Of a DNA stretch of 46,602 bases, positions 29,184 to 37,123 are shown one piece after another. Origin of the DNA: Clostridia bacterium. Lineage in GTDB: Bacteria > Bacillota > Clostridia > Oscillospirales > CAG-272. The notes under the pieces were generated by a model, which was not told where the DNA came from, ran no database searches, and saw nothing but the letters and a program-made list of their open reading frames with translations. Position 1 is the first letter of the stretch; each line of letters starts with the position of its first letter. The stretch covers positions 1 through 46,602 of the forward strand of contig JAFTKY010000069.1 of NCBI GenBank assembly GCA_017453005.1. Direction: 5' to 3'. The position numbers and the translations under genes are program-made.

Positions 29184-29289
29184 GTTGTTGAAAAGTGGCG
29201 CTTTCCCTTTGCCTACGGACAAGTAATTGTTGAAAAGTCTGTTGGAGTTGCGGAAAACCCTTTTTTTACCTGTTTGTTATTTTTTTGTC

Positions 29290-30315
29290 TTAAATCGTGC
29301 AGATGAGCTTCTCAAGCGAGGCGTATCCGTTGCGCGAGAGCTTTAATTCAAGGTCAGCCTTTCGGCACCTGTCAAGCATGATTTTCAGTCTGTCAACTCC
29401 TCTGCGCGACCTGAGCAGGAGAGATACCTTGTACTCGTGCATTTTCAGAAATTCGGATATTTCCCGGGACGTCATGCCGTCTGCGGCAAGCAGCTCTACG
29501 GAGAGCGCGTCGCATATATTCGAGGTGATCTCGCTCATTATGAGAATGGGATCAACGCGGCGGAATTTCATGTCCGACAGTACGGCGAGCGCATCCTCGC
29601 GCTTGCCTGCCGTCAAGGCGTTTGAAAAGGCAAACGTGTCAAATTCCGTGGCGGATACGGAAACCAGCTTTACGTCCTGCGCATTTACCTCGTTTCTGCC
29701 CTGCGAGAGCGTATAGAAGGATATTTTATCCGTCTCGGACGCGAGCGTAAACATATCTCTGCCGCATCTCTCGACCGTCAGCGCGCAGACCTCGGGAGAG
29801 GCGGAGACACCGTTGTGAGCGTAATGCTTGCCCACCCACGTCACAAGTCGGGCGGGGGTGCTCTTTTCAAAATAAACGGGAGTGAGATATTCGGAGAGTG
29901 TGTCGAGCAGCTTTGACGGGCGCTTTGGAAGGAACCCGTAGTCAAAGCGGTCGGAGGGGACGCTGATTATTACCGTGTTATAGTCGTATTCGTCAAGCGA
30001 AGAGAGAACGCGGCACAGCTCCTCTATTTCGGGAGGCTCAAAGGAATTCAGCTCAAGTCCCGTGACGGTGATAAGCTTTCTGTCCGTCATCATGGGCATA
30101 GGCATGATAGCGTCAAGCAGAGCTTCGGGGGAGTAGGAGAGAGCGTCGAGCTTCATTTCGTTGAACATGGACAACGTCTCGTCGGGCGAGATTGCCTCCT
30201 TTGCTACGGACATGGCGTAGGCTTTAAGATAGTCCTCCTCGCCAAAGAGCAGATATGCCTTGTTGGGCGACGATTTTATTTGCTTGCGAAAATCCGCTTC
30301 CTTTAAAATGTTCAT
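29290..30315 (-). CDS. holA: DNA polymerase III delta subunit
   Basis: The product is 341 residues, the normal length for HolA. It is part of the clamp loader that opens the beta sliding clamp during replication. Family features are the N-terminal AYLLFGEEDYLKAYA, the central KLITVTGLE strand, and the C-terminal helical region with DPILIMSEI and the end LELKLSRNGYASLEKLIC. The Walker A motif is degenerate, as expected for delta. The gene is monocistronic in this window and reads toward tyrS. Its start ATG follows a purine-rich GGAGGAGCC region. Confidence 0.93.
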   Translation of the reverse strand: MNILKEADFRKQIKSSPNKAYLLFGEEDYLKAYAMSVAKEAISPDETLSMFNEMKLDALSYSPEALLDAIMPMPMMTDRKLITVTGLELNSFEPPEIEELCRVLSSLDEYDYNTVIISVPSDRFDYGFLPKRPSKLLDTLSEYLTPVYFEKSTPARLVTWVGKHYAHNGVSASPEVCALTVERCGRDMFTLASETDKISFYTLSQGRNEVNAQDVKLVSVSATEFDTFAFSNALTAGKREDALAVLSDMKFRRVDPILIMSEITSNICDALSVELLAADGMTSREISEFLKMHEYKVSLLLRSRRGVDRLKIMLDRCRKADLELKLSRNGYASLEKLICTI

Positions 30316-30346
30316 GCGGCTCCTCCTTTCCTTTTGCTATGCTATA

Positions 30347-30375
30347 ATTATACCATTTTGTCACGCCTCCGTCAA
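30347..30375 (-). promoter_or_regulatory. Sigma-A promoter of holA
   Basis: On the minus strand TTGACG (30370-30375) and TATAAT (30347-30352) are separated by 17 bases. The promoter is back to back with that of the MATE gene. Confidence 0.8.
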
Positions 30376-30399
30376 GAGTGAATTGTCAAAGTTATCCTA

Positions 30400-30428
30400 T
30401 TGACTTATAGGGTTAATTGTGGTAATAT
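30400..30428 (+). promoter_or_regulatory. Sigma-A promoter of the MATE gene
   Basis: TTGACT at 30400-30405 and TAATAT at 30423-30428 are separated by 17 bases. The -10 box is one step from consensus. Transcription would begin about 25 bases before the start codon. Confidence 0.65.
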
Positions 30429-30460
30429 ATTTTTGTTTATGTTCAGAATTGGAGAAAAAT

Positions 30461-31840
30461 ATGTCAGAGACGAAGCTTTTAGAACACAAGGAAAATAAAA
30501 TGGGCACGCAAAAGATATGGAAGCTTATAGTTACCATGTCGCTCCCTATGGTCGTGTCCATGATAATACAGGCGCTTTACAACGTAGTTGACAGCCTTTT
30601 CGTTGCAAGCATCTCACCCGAGCAGCTTGAGTTTAACGCGGTCAACCTTTCGTTCGCGGCGCAGAACTTCATTATTGCCGTGGCAACGGGAACGGGCGTC
30701 GGTATAAACGCGCTGCTCTCCAAGAGCCTTGGCGAAAAAAATCACGAAAGAGCGCAGAAAATAGCAAACAACGGCGTCTTTTTGGCTCTGTGCAGCTATA
30801 TCGTTTTTCTTGTCCTCGGACTTACGCTCACCGAGCCGTACATGAGAATAATGACGGACAACGAGCAGGTAATAGAATACGGTAAGCAGTATTTGTTTAT
30901 TTGCTACGTCGGCTCGTTCGGCGTGTTTGGACAGATAGTAATGGAGAGGCTTATGATTTCCACGGGAAAAACGCATCTTTCCATGATAACGCAGGCAGTC
31001 GGCGCGATAATCAATATAATTTTTGACCCCATTTTCATATTTGGATTTAATATGGGCGTCAGCGGAGCGGCTCTTGCGACGGTGCTCGGTCAGGTGATAG
31101 GCTTTATCGTGGGAATTATCCTACACGTAAAGTTCAACCGTGAGGTCAAGCTCTCTGTCAGAGGCTTCCGCCCCGACGGAAAAATGATAGGCAAAATATA
31201 TGCTATCGGTATTCCGTCAATAGTCATGGCGTCGATAGGCTCGGTAATGAACGTAATATTCAACAACATTCTGTATTCCTTCGCGCATCCCATAGGACAG
31301 TACGCGCAGAACGCGTTTGGTGCGTACTTCAAGCTGCAGAGCTTCGTTTTGATGCCGATATTCGGACTTAACAACGGTCTCGTTCCGCTTATTGCCTTCA
31401 ACTACGGAGCGCAGAAGAGAAAAAGAATGGTGACTGCGATGCTTATAGGCGGTGCGGCGGCAACGGTTTATATGTTTATCGGACTTGCCGTGTTTGAAAT
31501 ATTCCCCGAGCAGCTCGTCAGACTGTTTATAGAGAACAGTCAGGCGGTGGATATTGCGGTATATACCATGAGAATTGCCGCGCTTTCGTTCGTGTTTGCG
31601 GGAGTTTGTATCGTGATGGGCTCGATTTTCCAGGCGCTTGGAAAGAGTATTTTTTCAATGTTTGTGTCTATCGCGCGACAGCTCGTGGTGCTTGTCCCCG
31701 CAGCGTACTTGCTTGCAAAAACGGGCAACGTCAACCTCGTGTGGTGGTCGTTTCCGATTGCAGAGGTTATGTCGCTTATCATGTCGGTGATTTTCTTTGG
31801 GGTGATTTATAAGAGGATTATTTCCAAAATTCCGGAATAA
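30461..31840 (+). CDS. MATE family multidrug/cation efflux protein
   Basis: The product is 459 residues with about twelve membrane segments, the normal size for a MATE exporter. These antiporters use Na+ or H+ gradients to expel cationic drugs or metabolites. Family hallmarks are the early SLPMVVSMIIQALYNVVDS segment, the GTGVGINALLSKSLGEK loop after helix 2, and QAVGAIINIIFDPIFIFG, repeated in a related form in the second half. I chose ATG 30461, 6 bases after GGAG; an upstream in-frame extension from 30419 would overlap the promoter and is unlikely. Substrate cannot be read from the sequence. The gene stands alone. Confidence 0.93.
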   Translation: MSETKLLEHKENKMGTQKIWKLIVTMSLPMVVSMIIQALYNVVDSLFVASISPEQLEFNAVNLSFAAQNFIIAVATGTGVGINALLSKSLGEKNHERAQKIANNGVFLALCSYIVFLVLGLTLTEPYMRIMTDNEQVIEYGKQYLFICYVGSFGVFGQIVMERLMISTGKTHLSMITQAVGAIINIIFDPIFIFGFNMGVSGAALATVLGQVIGFIVGIILHVKFNREVKLSVRGFRPDGKMIGKIYAIGIPSIVMASIGSVMNVIFNNILYSFAHPIGQYAQNAFGAYFKLQSFVLMPIFGLNNGLVPLIAFNYGAQKRKRMVTAMLIGGAAATVYMFIGLAVFEIFPEQLVRLFIENSQAVDIAVYTMRIAALSFVFAGVCIVMGSIFQALGKSIFSMFVSIARQLVVLVPAAYLLAKTGNVNLVWWSFPIAEVMSLIMSVIFFGVIYKRIISKIPE

Positions 31841-31851
31841 TTGGTTTTTAT

Positions 31852-32040
31852 GCTACTTTGCCAATAGCGGCAAAGTAACCAAAACGCCACTTAAGAAGGG
31901 GAGGGGATTTGATTTTGAGAACGCCGACTTGCAAAGCAACTCGACAACCCCAAAATCTGCATACCCCCTCCCCTCTTAAGAAACTCCCCACCCCGCGTGC
32001 CTTCGGCGCGCTTAAAAGGTGAAGCCATTTGGGGAGATAA
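31852..32040 (-). repeat. Dispersed intergenic repeat, copy B (inverted relative to copy A)
   Basis: Read on the minus strand, this segment follows copy A (27151-27340) almost block for block, ending with the same hairpin (GCTACTTTGCC at 31852-31862 with GGCAAAGTAAC at 31869-31879). It lies 11 bases after the MATE stop codon, so the hairpin may double as that gene's terminator. Confidence 0.85.
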
Positions 32041-32075
32041 CCTACACCGTTGGAAAAGCAAATCATTTTTCATAT

Positions 32076-32105
32076 AAAAAAGCCTCCGATACGGAGGCTT
32101 TTTTT
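32076..32105. terminator. Bidirectional terminator after the HPr-like gene
   Basis: Stem AAAAAAGCCTCCG (32076-32088) pairs with 32092-32104 around an ATA loop. It has a T-run on both strands and lies just past the stop codon of the minus-strand gene. Confidence 0.9.
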
Positions 32106-32112
32106 CTTAATT

Positions 32113-32343
32113 TTACTCAACGATAAGAGGCTTTATCTGAGCGAGAAGCTCATCTGCTTTATCTCCCTCGTACGTGAGCTTTATGGGCTGACGAAGGTCA
32201 AGGCTGAAAATGCCGAGAATGGACTTTCCGTCTACCTTATAGCGACCGGACTCAAGGTCTACGTCTCCGTCAAAGCCGACGAGAATATTTACGAGCTTAT
32301 AAACGTCATTGATTTCCTTTAAGCGAATATTTACCGATACCAT
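32113..32343 (-). CDS. HPr-like protein lacking the active-site histidine
   Basis: The product is 76 residues, slightly shorter than HPr (85-88). The KSILGIFSLDL segment with Ser41 matches the region around the regulatory Ser46 of HPr, and the overall layout is HPr-like. The GLHARP motif with His15, which carries phosphate from PTS enzyme I, is absent; the N-terminus reads VSVNIRLKEINDVYKLVNI. It therefore cannot work as a normal sugar-PTS phosphocarrier. A regulatory role like that of Crh, which also lacks His15 and is phosphorylated on Ser46 by HPr kinase, is a reasonable guess. The start ATG follows a strong AAGGAGG; a longer upstream form would lack a good ribosome binding site. Monocistronic. 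Confidence 0.82.
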   Translation of the reverse strand: MVSVNIRLKEINDVYKLVNILVGFDGDVDLESGRYKVDGKSILGIFSLDLRQPIKLTYEGDKADELLAQIKPLIVE

Positions 32344-32391
32344 AATTTTGTACCTCCTTGAATTTTGACTGCAGCGCAGCCGTCTAATGCT

Positions 32392-32420
32392 ATTATATAA
32401 CATAAAAAATAAATTGTCAA
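32392..32420 (-). promoter_or_regulatory. Sigma-A promoter of the HPr-like gene
   Basis: On the minus strand a perfect TTGACA (32415-32420) and TATAAT (32392-32397) are separated by 17 bases, which predicts strong expression. Confidence 0.87.
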
Positions 32421-32453
32421 TAGATGTAAAAAGACGAAAAGCACAAAAATTTG

Positions 32454-32482
32454 TTGCTTTTATGATACAAAGATGATATAAT
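32454..32482 (+). promoter_or_regulatory. Sigma-A promoter of the ECF transporter operon
   Basis: TTGCTT at 32454-32459 and TATAAT at 32477-32482 are separated by 17 bases. Transcription would begin near 32489, only about 25 bases before the GTG start, so there is no room for a riboswitch. Confidence 0.7.
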
Positions 32483-32512
32483 TAACTTATATTACGAAAG
32501 GAGGGCGGACAA

Positions 32513-33415
32513 GTGAGAGATTTTGGCGCAAAAAGACATCACCCCATAACCGAAACCGTATATTTCCTCTCAGTCATTTTAGTGACATTTTTTGCCATGC
32601 ATCCTATAGTGACGCTTATCTCCTTTGTCGGACTTCTTTCATTTCTCGCGTTTTTGAGAGCACCGCGCGGACTGTGGCGCGAGATTTTGTTCGCCTTGTC
32701 CTTTGGCGCTTTGGTGTGTGTATTCAATCCTTTGTTTTCGCAAAAGGGAGCGACGGCGCTTTTCTATATCGGCACGCTGAAAATCACGCTTGAAGCCCTC
32801 TTGTACGGCGGACTGCTCGGAGCTGTCCTGGTGCTTGCAATATTCTGGTTCAAGCTTCTCTCGGGCAGTCTTGATTCGGGACGGGTGCGTGCCTTGTTTG
32901 GAAAGCGCGCACCGCGGGCAGCGCTCGCGCTTTCAATGTCGCTCTCACTCATTCCGCAAATGAGGAGAAAATACGGTGAGCTGCTTCGCGGGCTCAAGGC
33001 CTCGGGCGAATATATAGATAGGGATTTTCTCTCTCGCGTACGCACGCATCTCAAGGCGTTTTCAATGCTTATCACGTGGTCGTTGGAATCGGGAATTACA
33101 CGTGCGGACTCCATGAAAGCCAAGGGTTATGGCACGCATGAGCAGAGCTTTTATACCGAGTATCATTTCGGCGTGGGCGAGGTCTTACGGCTTGCGCTTA
33201 TACTTGTGCTTGATACGGCGATTGCCGTATGTCTTGCGCTCGGCGGGGAATTTAAGTTTTACCCGACGGTAAGCTCATATCAGTTTGATAAATTTATCTA
33301 TATCGGCGGCGCGCTGTTTTTGCTGCTTTGTCTGTTGCCGCTTTTTGAAAATCTGTTCAGAAGCGCACGGGCACAAAAAATTCTGAAGAAAGGAAAGCAA
33401 AATAAGGGTGTTTGA
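32513..33415 (+). CDS. ecfT: ECF transporter transmembrane component EcfT
   Basis: The product is 300 residues and starts with GTG after GAAAGGAGGG. It couples the ATPases to the substrate-binding S protein in the membrane. Several hydrophobic segments fill the first 130 residues and the last 80. The cytoplasmic coupling region holds ESGITRADSMKAKGYG, the Ala-Arg-Gly-like motif area of EcfT that docks on the ATPase groove. The last residues are basic (KKGKQNKG). First gene of a three-gene operon; the next gene begins one base after its stop. Confidence 0.87.
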   Translation: MRDFGAKRHHPITETVYFLSVILVTFFAMHPIVTLISFVGLLSFLAFLRAPRGLWREILFALSFGALVCVFNPLFSQKGATALFYIGTLKITLEALLYGGLLGAVLVLAIFWFKLLSGSLDSGRVRALFGKRAPRAALALSMSLSLIPQMRRKYGELLRGLKASGEYIDRDFLSRVRTHLKAFSMLITWSLESGITRADSMKAKGYGTHEQSFYTEYHFGVGEVLRLALILVLDTAIAVCLALGGEFKFYPTVSSYQFDKFIYIGGALFLLLCLLPLFENLFRSARAQKILKKGKQNKGV

Positions 33416-33416
33416 A

Positions 33417-35051
33417 ATGAAACAGTTGAAAATTGAAAATCTGAATTTCAAATATGCGGGTGAAAAGTCGGACTTTTCTCTCTGTGACGTCAGCCTTGAG
33501 GTGCAAGCGGGCGAATTTATTTTGCTTTGCGGACAGAGCGGAAGCGGAAAGAGCACGCTTTTGCGACTGCTCAAGCCCGAAATATCGCCAAACGGCACAC
33601 AGACGGGAAGTATTTATTTTAACGGAGAGCTGCTTGACAACTCTACCCCGAGGGCGGCTATAGGAATGGTGTTCCAGAATCCCGAGGACTCGCTCATGAC
33701 GGACAAGGTCTCGCACGAGATGGCGTTCTCGCTTGAATGTCTCGGGCTTGACGCGTCCGTAATCGGACGAAGAATTGCGGAGACGGCGTCGTATTTTGGC
33801 ATTGACGCGCTTTGGGACAGAGACATACACACCCTCTCGGGCGGCGAGCGGCAGCTTTTGTCGCTTGCGGCGGCGCTCGTGTCAAGACCGAGCCTTTTGC
33901 TCCTCGATGAGCCTTGCTCGTCGCTTGACCCCATCGCTGCGGAGGAATTTATATCCACGCTCAAAAGACTTAATTCGGAGTTCGGTATAACCGTCATTAT
34001 CTCGGAGCACAGGCTTGACAAGCTCATGCCAATCTCAGACAGAGTAATTGCCATAGAGAACGGCAGAATTATTTGTAACGAGACGCCTCGCGAGGCGGCA
34101 AAAATATTGCGTAATACATCGCTTTGTCCCTCCTTGCCCATAGCCTCGCAAATATATTTTGCACTCGGCGCGGAAGGCGAGGACATTCCTCTTGACGTGA
34201 GGGAGTGCAGGACGTATCTTGAAAAAAAGGAACAGCCGCTAAGCCTTGCCCGCACTTCCGTCAAGGACGGGGGCGACGCGGTCATCAGCGCAAAAAATAT
34301 ATCCTTCAGATATGAAAAGAGCGGACGGGATATTCTCTGCGGTCTTGACGCAGAGCTGGAGCGCGGACTTTTCACCTGCATTATGGGTGGCAACGGCGCG
34401 GGTAAATCCACGCTGCTCTCCTGCCTTTGCGGACTTGAGCAGGTCTATGAGGGCAAAATAACCTATAACGGAAAAAATATAAGAAAATACAAGGGCGAGC
34501 TTTGGCGCGAAAACATCAGCCTGCTTATGCAGTCGGCAAAGCACCTGTTCTCGTGCGAGACGGTGCGCGCGGAGCTTATGGATGTTTGCGAGGCGCAGGG
34601 GCTTGACACGACGGTGGCAGAGCAGAGAATAGACGAGGTGTCAAAGCGCCTTGGAATATGTGCGCTGCTTGACCGCCACCCGTACGACCTCAGCGGCGGC
34701 GAGATGCAAAAGGCGGCACTCTCGAAGCTCTTGCTCGGCAACCCCCGTGTTTTGCTGCTTGACGAGCCCACGCAGGGGCTTGACGCGTCCTTTAAGGCAG
34801 AGCTTTTGAATAACATTTTGGACTTGTGCGAGGACGGAGTGACAGTTATTGCGGTCACGCATGACACGGAGCTTGCGGCATACGCCGACAGGTGCATGAT
34901 GATGTTCGGCGGCAAGCTTACGAGCGGAATGACGCCTCACGAATTTTTCAGCGAGAATTTCTATTACACGACGGCGACGTCAAGAATAACCCGAGGCTTT
35001 TGTGAGGGAGCGGTGCGTGTGACGGATATATGCGGAGGCGAAAATGAGTAA
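33417..35051 (+). CDS. Fused ECF transporter ATPase (EcfA-EcfA' in one chain)
   Basis: The product is 544 residues with two ABC ATPase domains. Domain 1 has Walker A GQSGSGKST (39-47), Q-loop VFQNPED (Q87), signature LSGGERQ (140-146) and Walker B LLLLDEP (160-166). Domain 2, from about residue 290, has Walker A GGNGAGKST, signature LSGGEMQ and Walker B VLLLDEPTQGLD. Many organisms encode the two ATPases as separate genes, so the fused form gives a fixed pair. I chose ATG 33417 with AAGGGTG upstream; GTG 33408 would overlap ecfT. It overlaps the S-component gene by 8 bases, which suggests translational coupling. Confidence 0.93.
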   Translation: MKQLKIENLNFKYAGEKSDFSLCDVSLEVQAGEFILLCGQSGSGKSTLLRLLKPEISPNGTQTGSIYFNGELLDNSTPRAAIGMVFQNPEDSLMTDKVSHEMAFSLECLGLDASVIGRRIAETASYFGIDALWDRDIHTLSGGERQLLSLAAALVSRPSLLLLDEPCSSLDPIAAEEFISTLKRLNSEFGITVIISEHRLDKLMPISDRVIAIENGRIICNETPREAAKILRNTSLCPSLPIASQIYFALGAEGEDIPLDVRECRTYLEKKEQPLSLARTSVKDGGDAVISAKNISFRYEKSGRDILCGLDAELERGLFTCIMGGNGAGKSTLLSCLCGLEQVYEGKITYNGKNIRKYKGELWRENISLLMQSAKHLFSCETVRAELMDVCEAQGLDTTVAEQRIDEVSKRLGICALLDRHPYDLSGGEMQKAALSKLLLGNPRVLLLDEPTQGLDASFKAELLNNILDLCEDGVTVIAVTHDTELAAYADRCMMMFGGKLTSGMTPHEFFSENFYYTTATSRITRGFCEGAVRVTDICGGENE

Positions 35052-35730
35052 AACGAAAGGGTGGATAATATTCGCCGCGGTTGTCATGCTCACAGTCGCC
35101 GCGGTCGTGCTTTGCTTTGTATTTGCGCCCTCGCGGGTTTCAATAACCGTTGCAGTGCTTGCGGCGGTGGTTTGCATAAGTCTGCCGTTCTTTATGGCGT
35201 TTGAAAAGGGCAGACTGACACCCCGAAGGATAGTTCTTTTGGCGGTCATGACCTCGCTCTCGGTGGTGAGTAGAATAGTGTTCGCACCGCTTCCGCATTT
35301 CAAGCCCGTGACGGCTATGACGATGATAAGCGGTGTATACCTCGGTCCCGTGTGCGGATTTGTCAGCGGAGTGTTGACTGCGCTCATATCAAACTTTTAT
35401 TTCGGTCAGGGGCTTTATACGCCGTATCAGATGGTGGCGTGGGGACTTATCGGACTTATCTCGGCGTTGCTGTCAAAGCCGCTCAAAAAGAGCCTGCCGT
35501 TAGCTCTCATTTTTGCGGCACTGTCGGGCGTGTTTTACTCGCTCGTGATGGACCTGTGGACGGTTATCGGCATGGACGAAGGGTTCAACCTTTCGCGATA
35601 TGGCGCGGCGATAATCTCGTCCTTGCCCATAACGGCAATATATTGCATCTCAAACGTGTTGTTCACGCTCCTGCTTTTCAAGCCCATCGGCAAAAAGCTT
35701 GACAGAGTGATAACAAAGTTTGGGGAATAA
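35044..35730 (+). CDS. ECF transporter substrate-binding (S) component
   Basis: The product is 228 residues, very hydrophobic, with about six or seven membrane segments. The central block reads FKPVTAMTMISGVYLGPVCG, then SGVLTALISNFYFGQGLYTPYQM, a pattern I associate with S components of the cobalamin-like or unassigned class. S proteins bind a vitamin or metal at high affinity. Specificity cannot be set from the sequence; because the T and A genes are in the same operon, this S protein probably has a dedicated (group I) transporter. The ATG follows GGAGG and lies inside the end of the ATPase gene. Confidence 0.82.
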   Translation: MSKTKGWIIFAAVVMLTVAAVVLCFVFAPSRVSITVAVLAAVVCISLPFFMAFEKGRLTPRRIVLLAVMTSLSVVSRIVFAPLPHFKPVTAMTMISGVYLGPVCGFVSGVLTALISNFYFGQGLYTPYQMVAWGLIGLISALLSKPLKKSLPLALIFAALSGVFYSLVMDLWTVIGMDEGFNLSRYGAAIISSLPITAIYCISNVLFTLLLFKPIGKKLDRVITKFGE

Positions 35731-35790
35731 AAAAGGTGTTGTGGACACAAACAAAAGAATTAAAGTATTTTATTTGGGGAGGTATTTTAA

Positions 35791-36261
35791 TTGATATTTT
35801 GGATAGAAAAACAATTTAAAAATGAATACATTAACTCTGCCAAAGAGAATGGGATAAGATGTGTGTTTTCCACGGGCTTTGATGAATTGACAAAAAAGGA
35901 AATAAAACAATTCATTGAATTTATAAGATCAAATTATTATTTTCCTATCAGAATAAAAATAACTTTTTCCAACGAGCCGTATTTTGTAAGTGACGTAGAT
36001 GGGCATAAATATTACGGCATATTTTATGACGGTGATGCAGGCAAAAAAATATATCCCAAAATTTATATTGCAGGAAAACAGACCGAAAAAAATCCAATAG
36101 ATGATATATTATTTTGCATAGCCCACGAATTAACCCATTATTACCAATGGTATTTTATAGAAGATACCAAGCGGACAGACAGAAGCTTGGAAATAGAAGC
36201 AAATAAATGGGCAAAATACATCTTGTATAGATATCATTGCGACCCTGACTATCATAAATAA
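35791..36261 (+). CDS. AT-rich putative zinc metalloprotease (HExxH)
   Basis: The product is 156 residues and starts with TTG, 8 bases after GGGGAGGT. It contains AHELTHYYQWYF, an HExxH zinc-protease motif, and a later SLEIEANKWAKY whose Glu could be the third zinc ligand, as in gluzincin-type enzymes. No signal peptide is present, so it is probably cytoplasmic. The base composition is clearly more AT-rich (Lys, Ile, Asn, Tyr-rich product) than the genes on either side, which suggests transfer. I cannot place it in a named family; IrrE/ImmA-like and SprT-like proteases are alternatives. A terminator follows at once. Confidence 0.7.
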   Translation: MIFWIEKQFKNEYINSAKENGIRCVFSTGFDELTKKEIKQFIEFIRSNYYFPIRIKITFSNEPYFVSDVDGHKYYGIFYDGDAGKKIYPKIYIAGKQTEKNPIDDILFCIAHELTHYYQWYFIEDTKRTDRSLEIEANKWAKYILYRYHCDPDYHK

Positions 36262-36264
36262 GAT

Positions 36265-36298
36265 AACCCCGACAGACATTTCTAAGCCTGTCGGGGTT
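36265..36298 (+). terminator. Terminator after the metalloprotease gene
   Basis: Stem AACCCCGACAG (36265-36275) pairs with CTGTCGGGGTT (36288-36298) around a 12-base loop. The sequence after it (AATTGTTTA) is only moderately T-rich. Confidence 0.7.
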
Positions 36299-36337
36299 AA
36301 TTGTTTATCCGTGGCAGAAGCAAGCCCTGCCATACGG

Positions 36338-36432
36338 TGTCATCCTGACCGAACCGGAGGGATCTTTTCCTTTGCCTCGGTCAAGGAGGGGACTTTCGGC
36401 TTCACGGCGTTGCCGTTTCGCTCAAGATGACA
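36338..36432. repeat. Small inverted-repeat element with TGTCATCCTGA ends
   Basis: TGTCATCCTGACC at 36338-36350 and GCTCAAGATGACA at 36420-36432 form imperfect terminal inverted repeats around a GATCTTTTCC-type core. Short elements with TGTCATCCTGA-like ends occur in many Firmicutes genomes and behave like miniature mobile elements. Here it lies in the gap between two convergent genes. Confidence 0.55.
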
Positions 36433-36452
36433 TTTATAAGGTTTCTTAAAAC

Positions 36453-37109
36453 TTATCCAAAAATTATTTTATGCAGCTCGTCCACCGTGTCAATGACGTA
36501 CGTCGCGCCCTCGCCTTCAAGCTCGGCGCGGTCGCCGTAGCCCCACGTAACACCAACCGAGTGTATGCCGCAAAGGTTTGCACCCTCAATATCGAACCTT
36601 CTGTCGCCCACCATAAGGCAATATTTATATTCGCTCTCGGGAACACCTGCAAGACGTAGCGAGCGGCGGATTATCTCCTCCTTTGAGGAGTGCGCCTCGC
36701 TCATGTCAGCTCCCGAAATGGCGTTGAAATATTTGTGTATGCCAACGTCACGGAGTACCTCCTCGGCAAACACCTGCGGCTTTGACGTGCCGACGAGCGC
36801 CATGCCGCCCTCCTTGCGTATGCGCGCGAGCAGGTCCGCGATGCCGTCGTAAATGACGTTTTCGTAAAGGCCCTTGTCCTTGTAATACACTCTGTATTCG
36901 TCAACCGCGCGGACAGCCTCCTCGGCGGTGAGATTGGTGTAATGCTCAAATGAGTAATAGAGCGGAGGGCCGATGAAAAGCGCCAGGTCGCAGCCCTCGG
37001 GAATGGGCTTTTGCATCTGCTTCATTGCGTATTTTATGGAGTTTGTAATGCCCTCGTAGGGGTCTGTGAGCGTTCCGTCAAGGTCAAACGCGATATATTT
37101 GTAATTCAT
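36453..37109 (-). CDS. HAD-superfamily phosphatase, phosphoglycolate-phosphatase type
   Basis: The product is 218 residues. HAD motif I is DLDGT (residues 9-13), motif II is the Thr of LVGTSKP, motif III is the Lys of SSKEEIIRR and motif IV is GDRRFDIEGA. The helical cap between motifs I and II makes it a C1-cap member like Gph/PpaX or 5'-nucleotidase-like YjjG. The substrate is a small phosphorylated metabolite that cannot be named from the sequence. It is the last gene of a minus-strand group, 14 bases after the unknown protein, so probably cotranscribed with the DNA glycosylase. Confidence 0.88.
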   Translation of the reverse strand: MNYKYIAFDLDGTLTDPYEGITNSIKYAMKQMQKPIPEGCDLALFIGPPLYYSFEHYTNLTAEEAVRAVDEYRVYYKDKGLYENVIYDGIADLLARIRKEGGMALVGTSKPQVFAEEVLRDVGIHKYFNAISGADMSEAHSSKEEIIRRSLRLAGVPESEYKYCLMVGDRRFDIEGANLCGIHSVGVTWGYGDRAELEGEGATYVIDTVDELHKIIFG

Positions 37110-37123
37110 TTTAATATTCCCTT

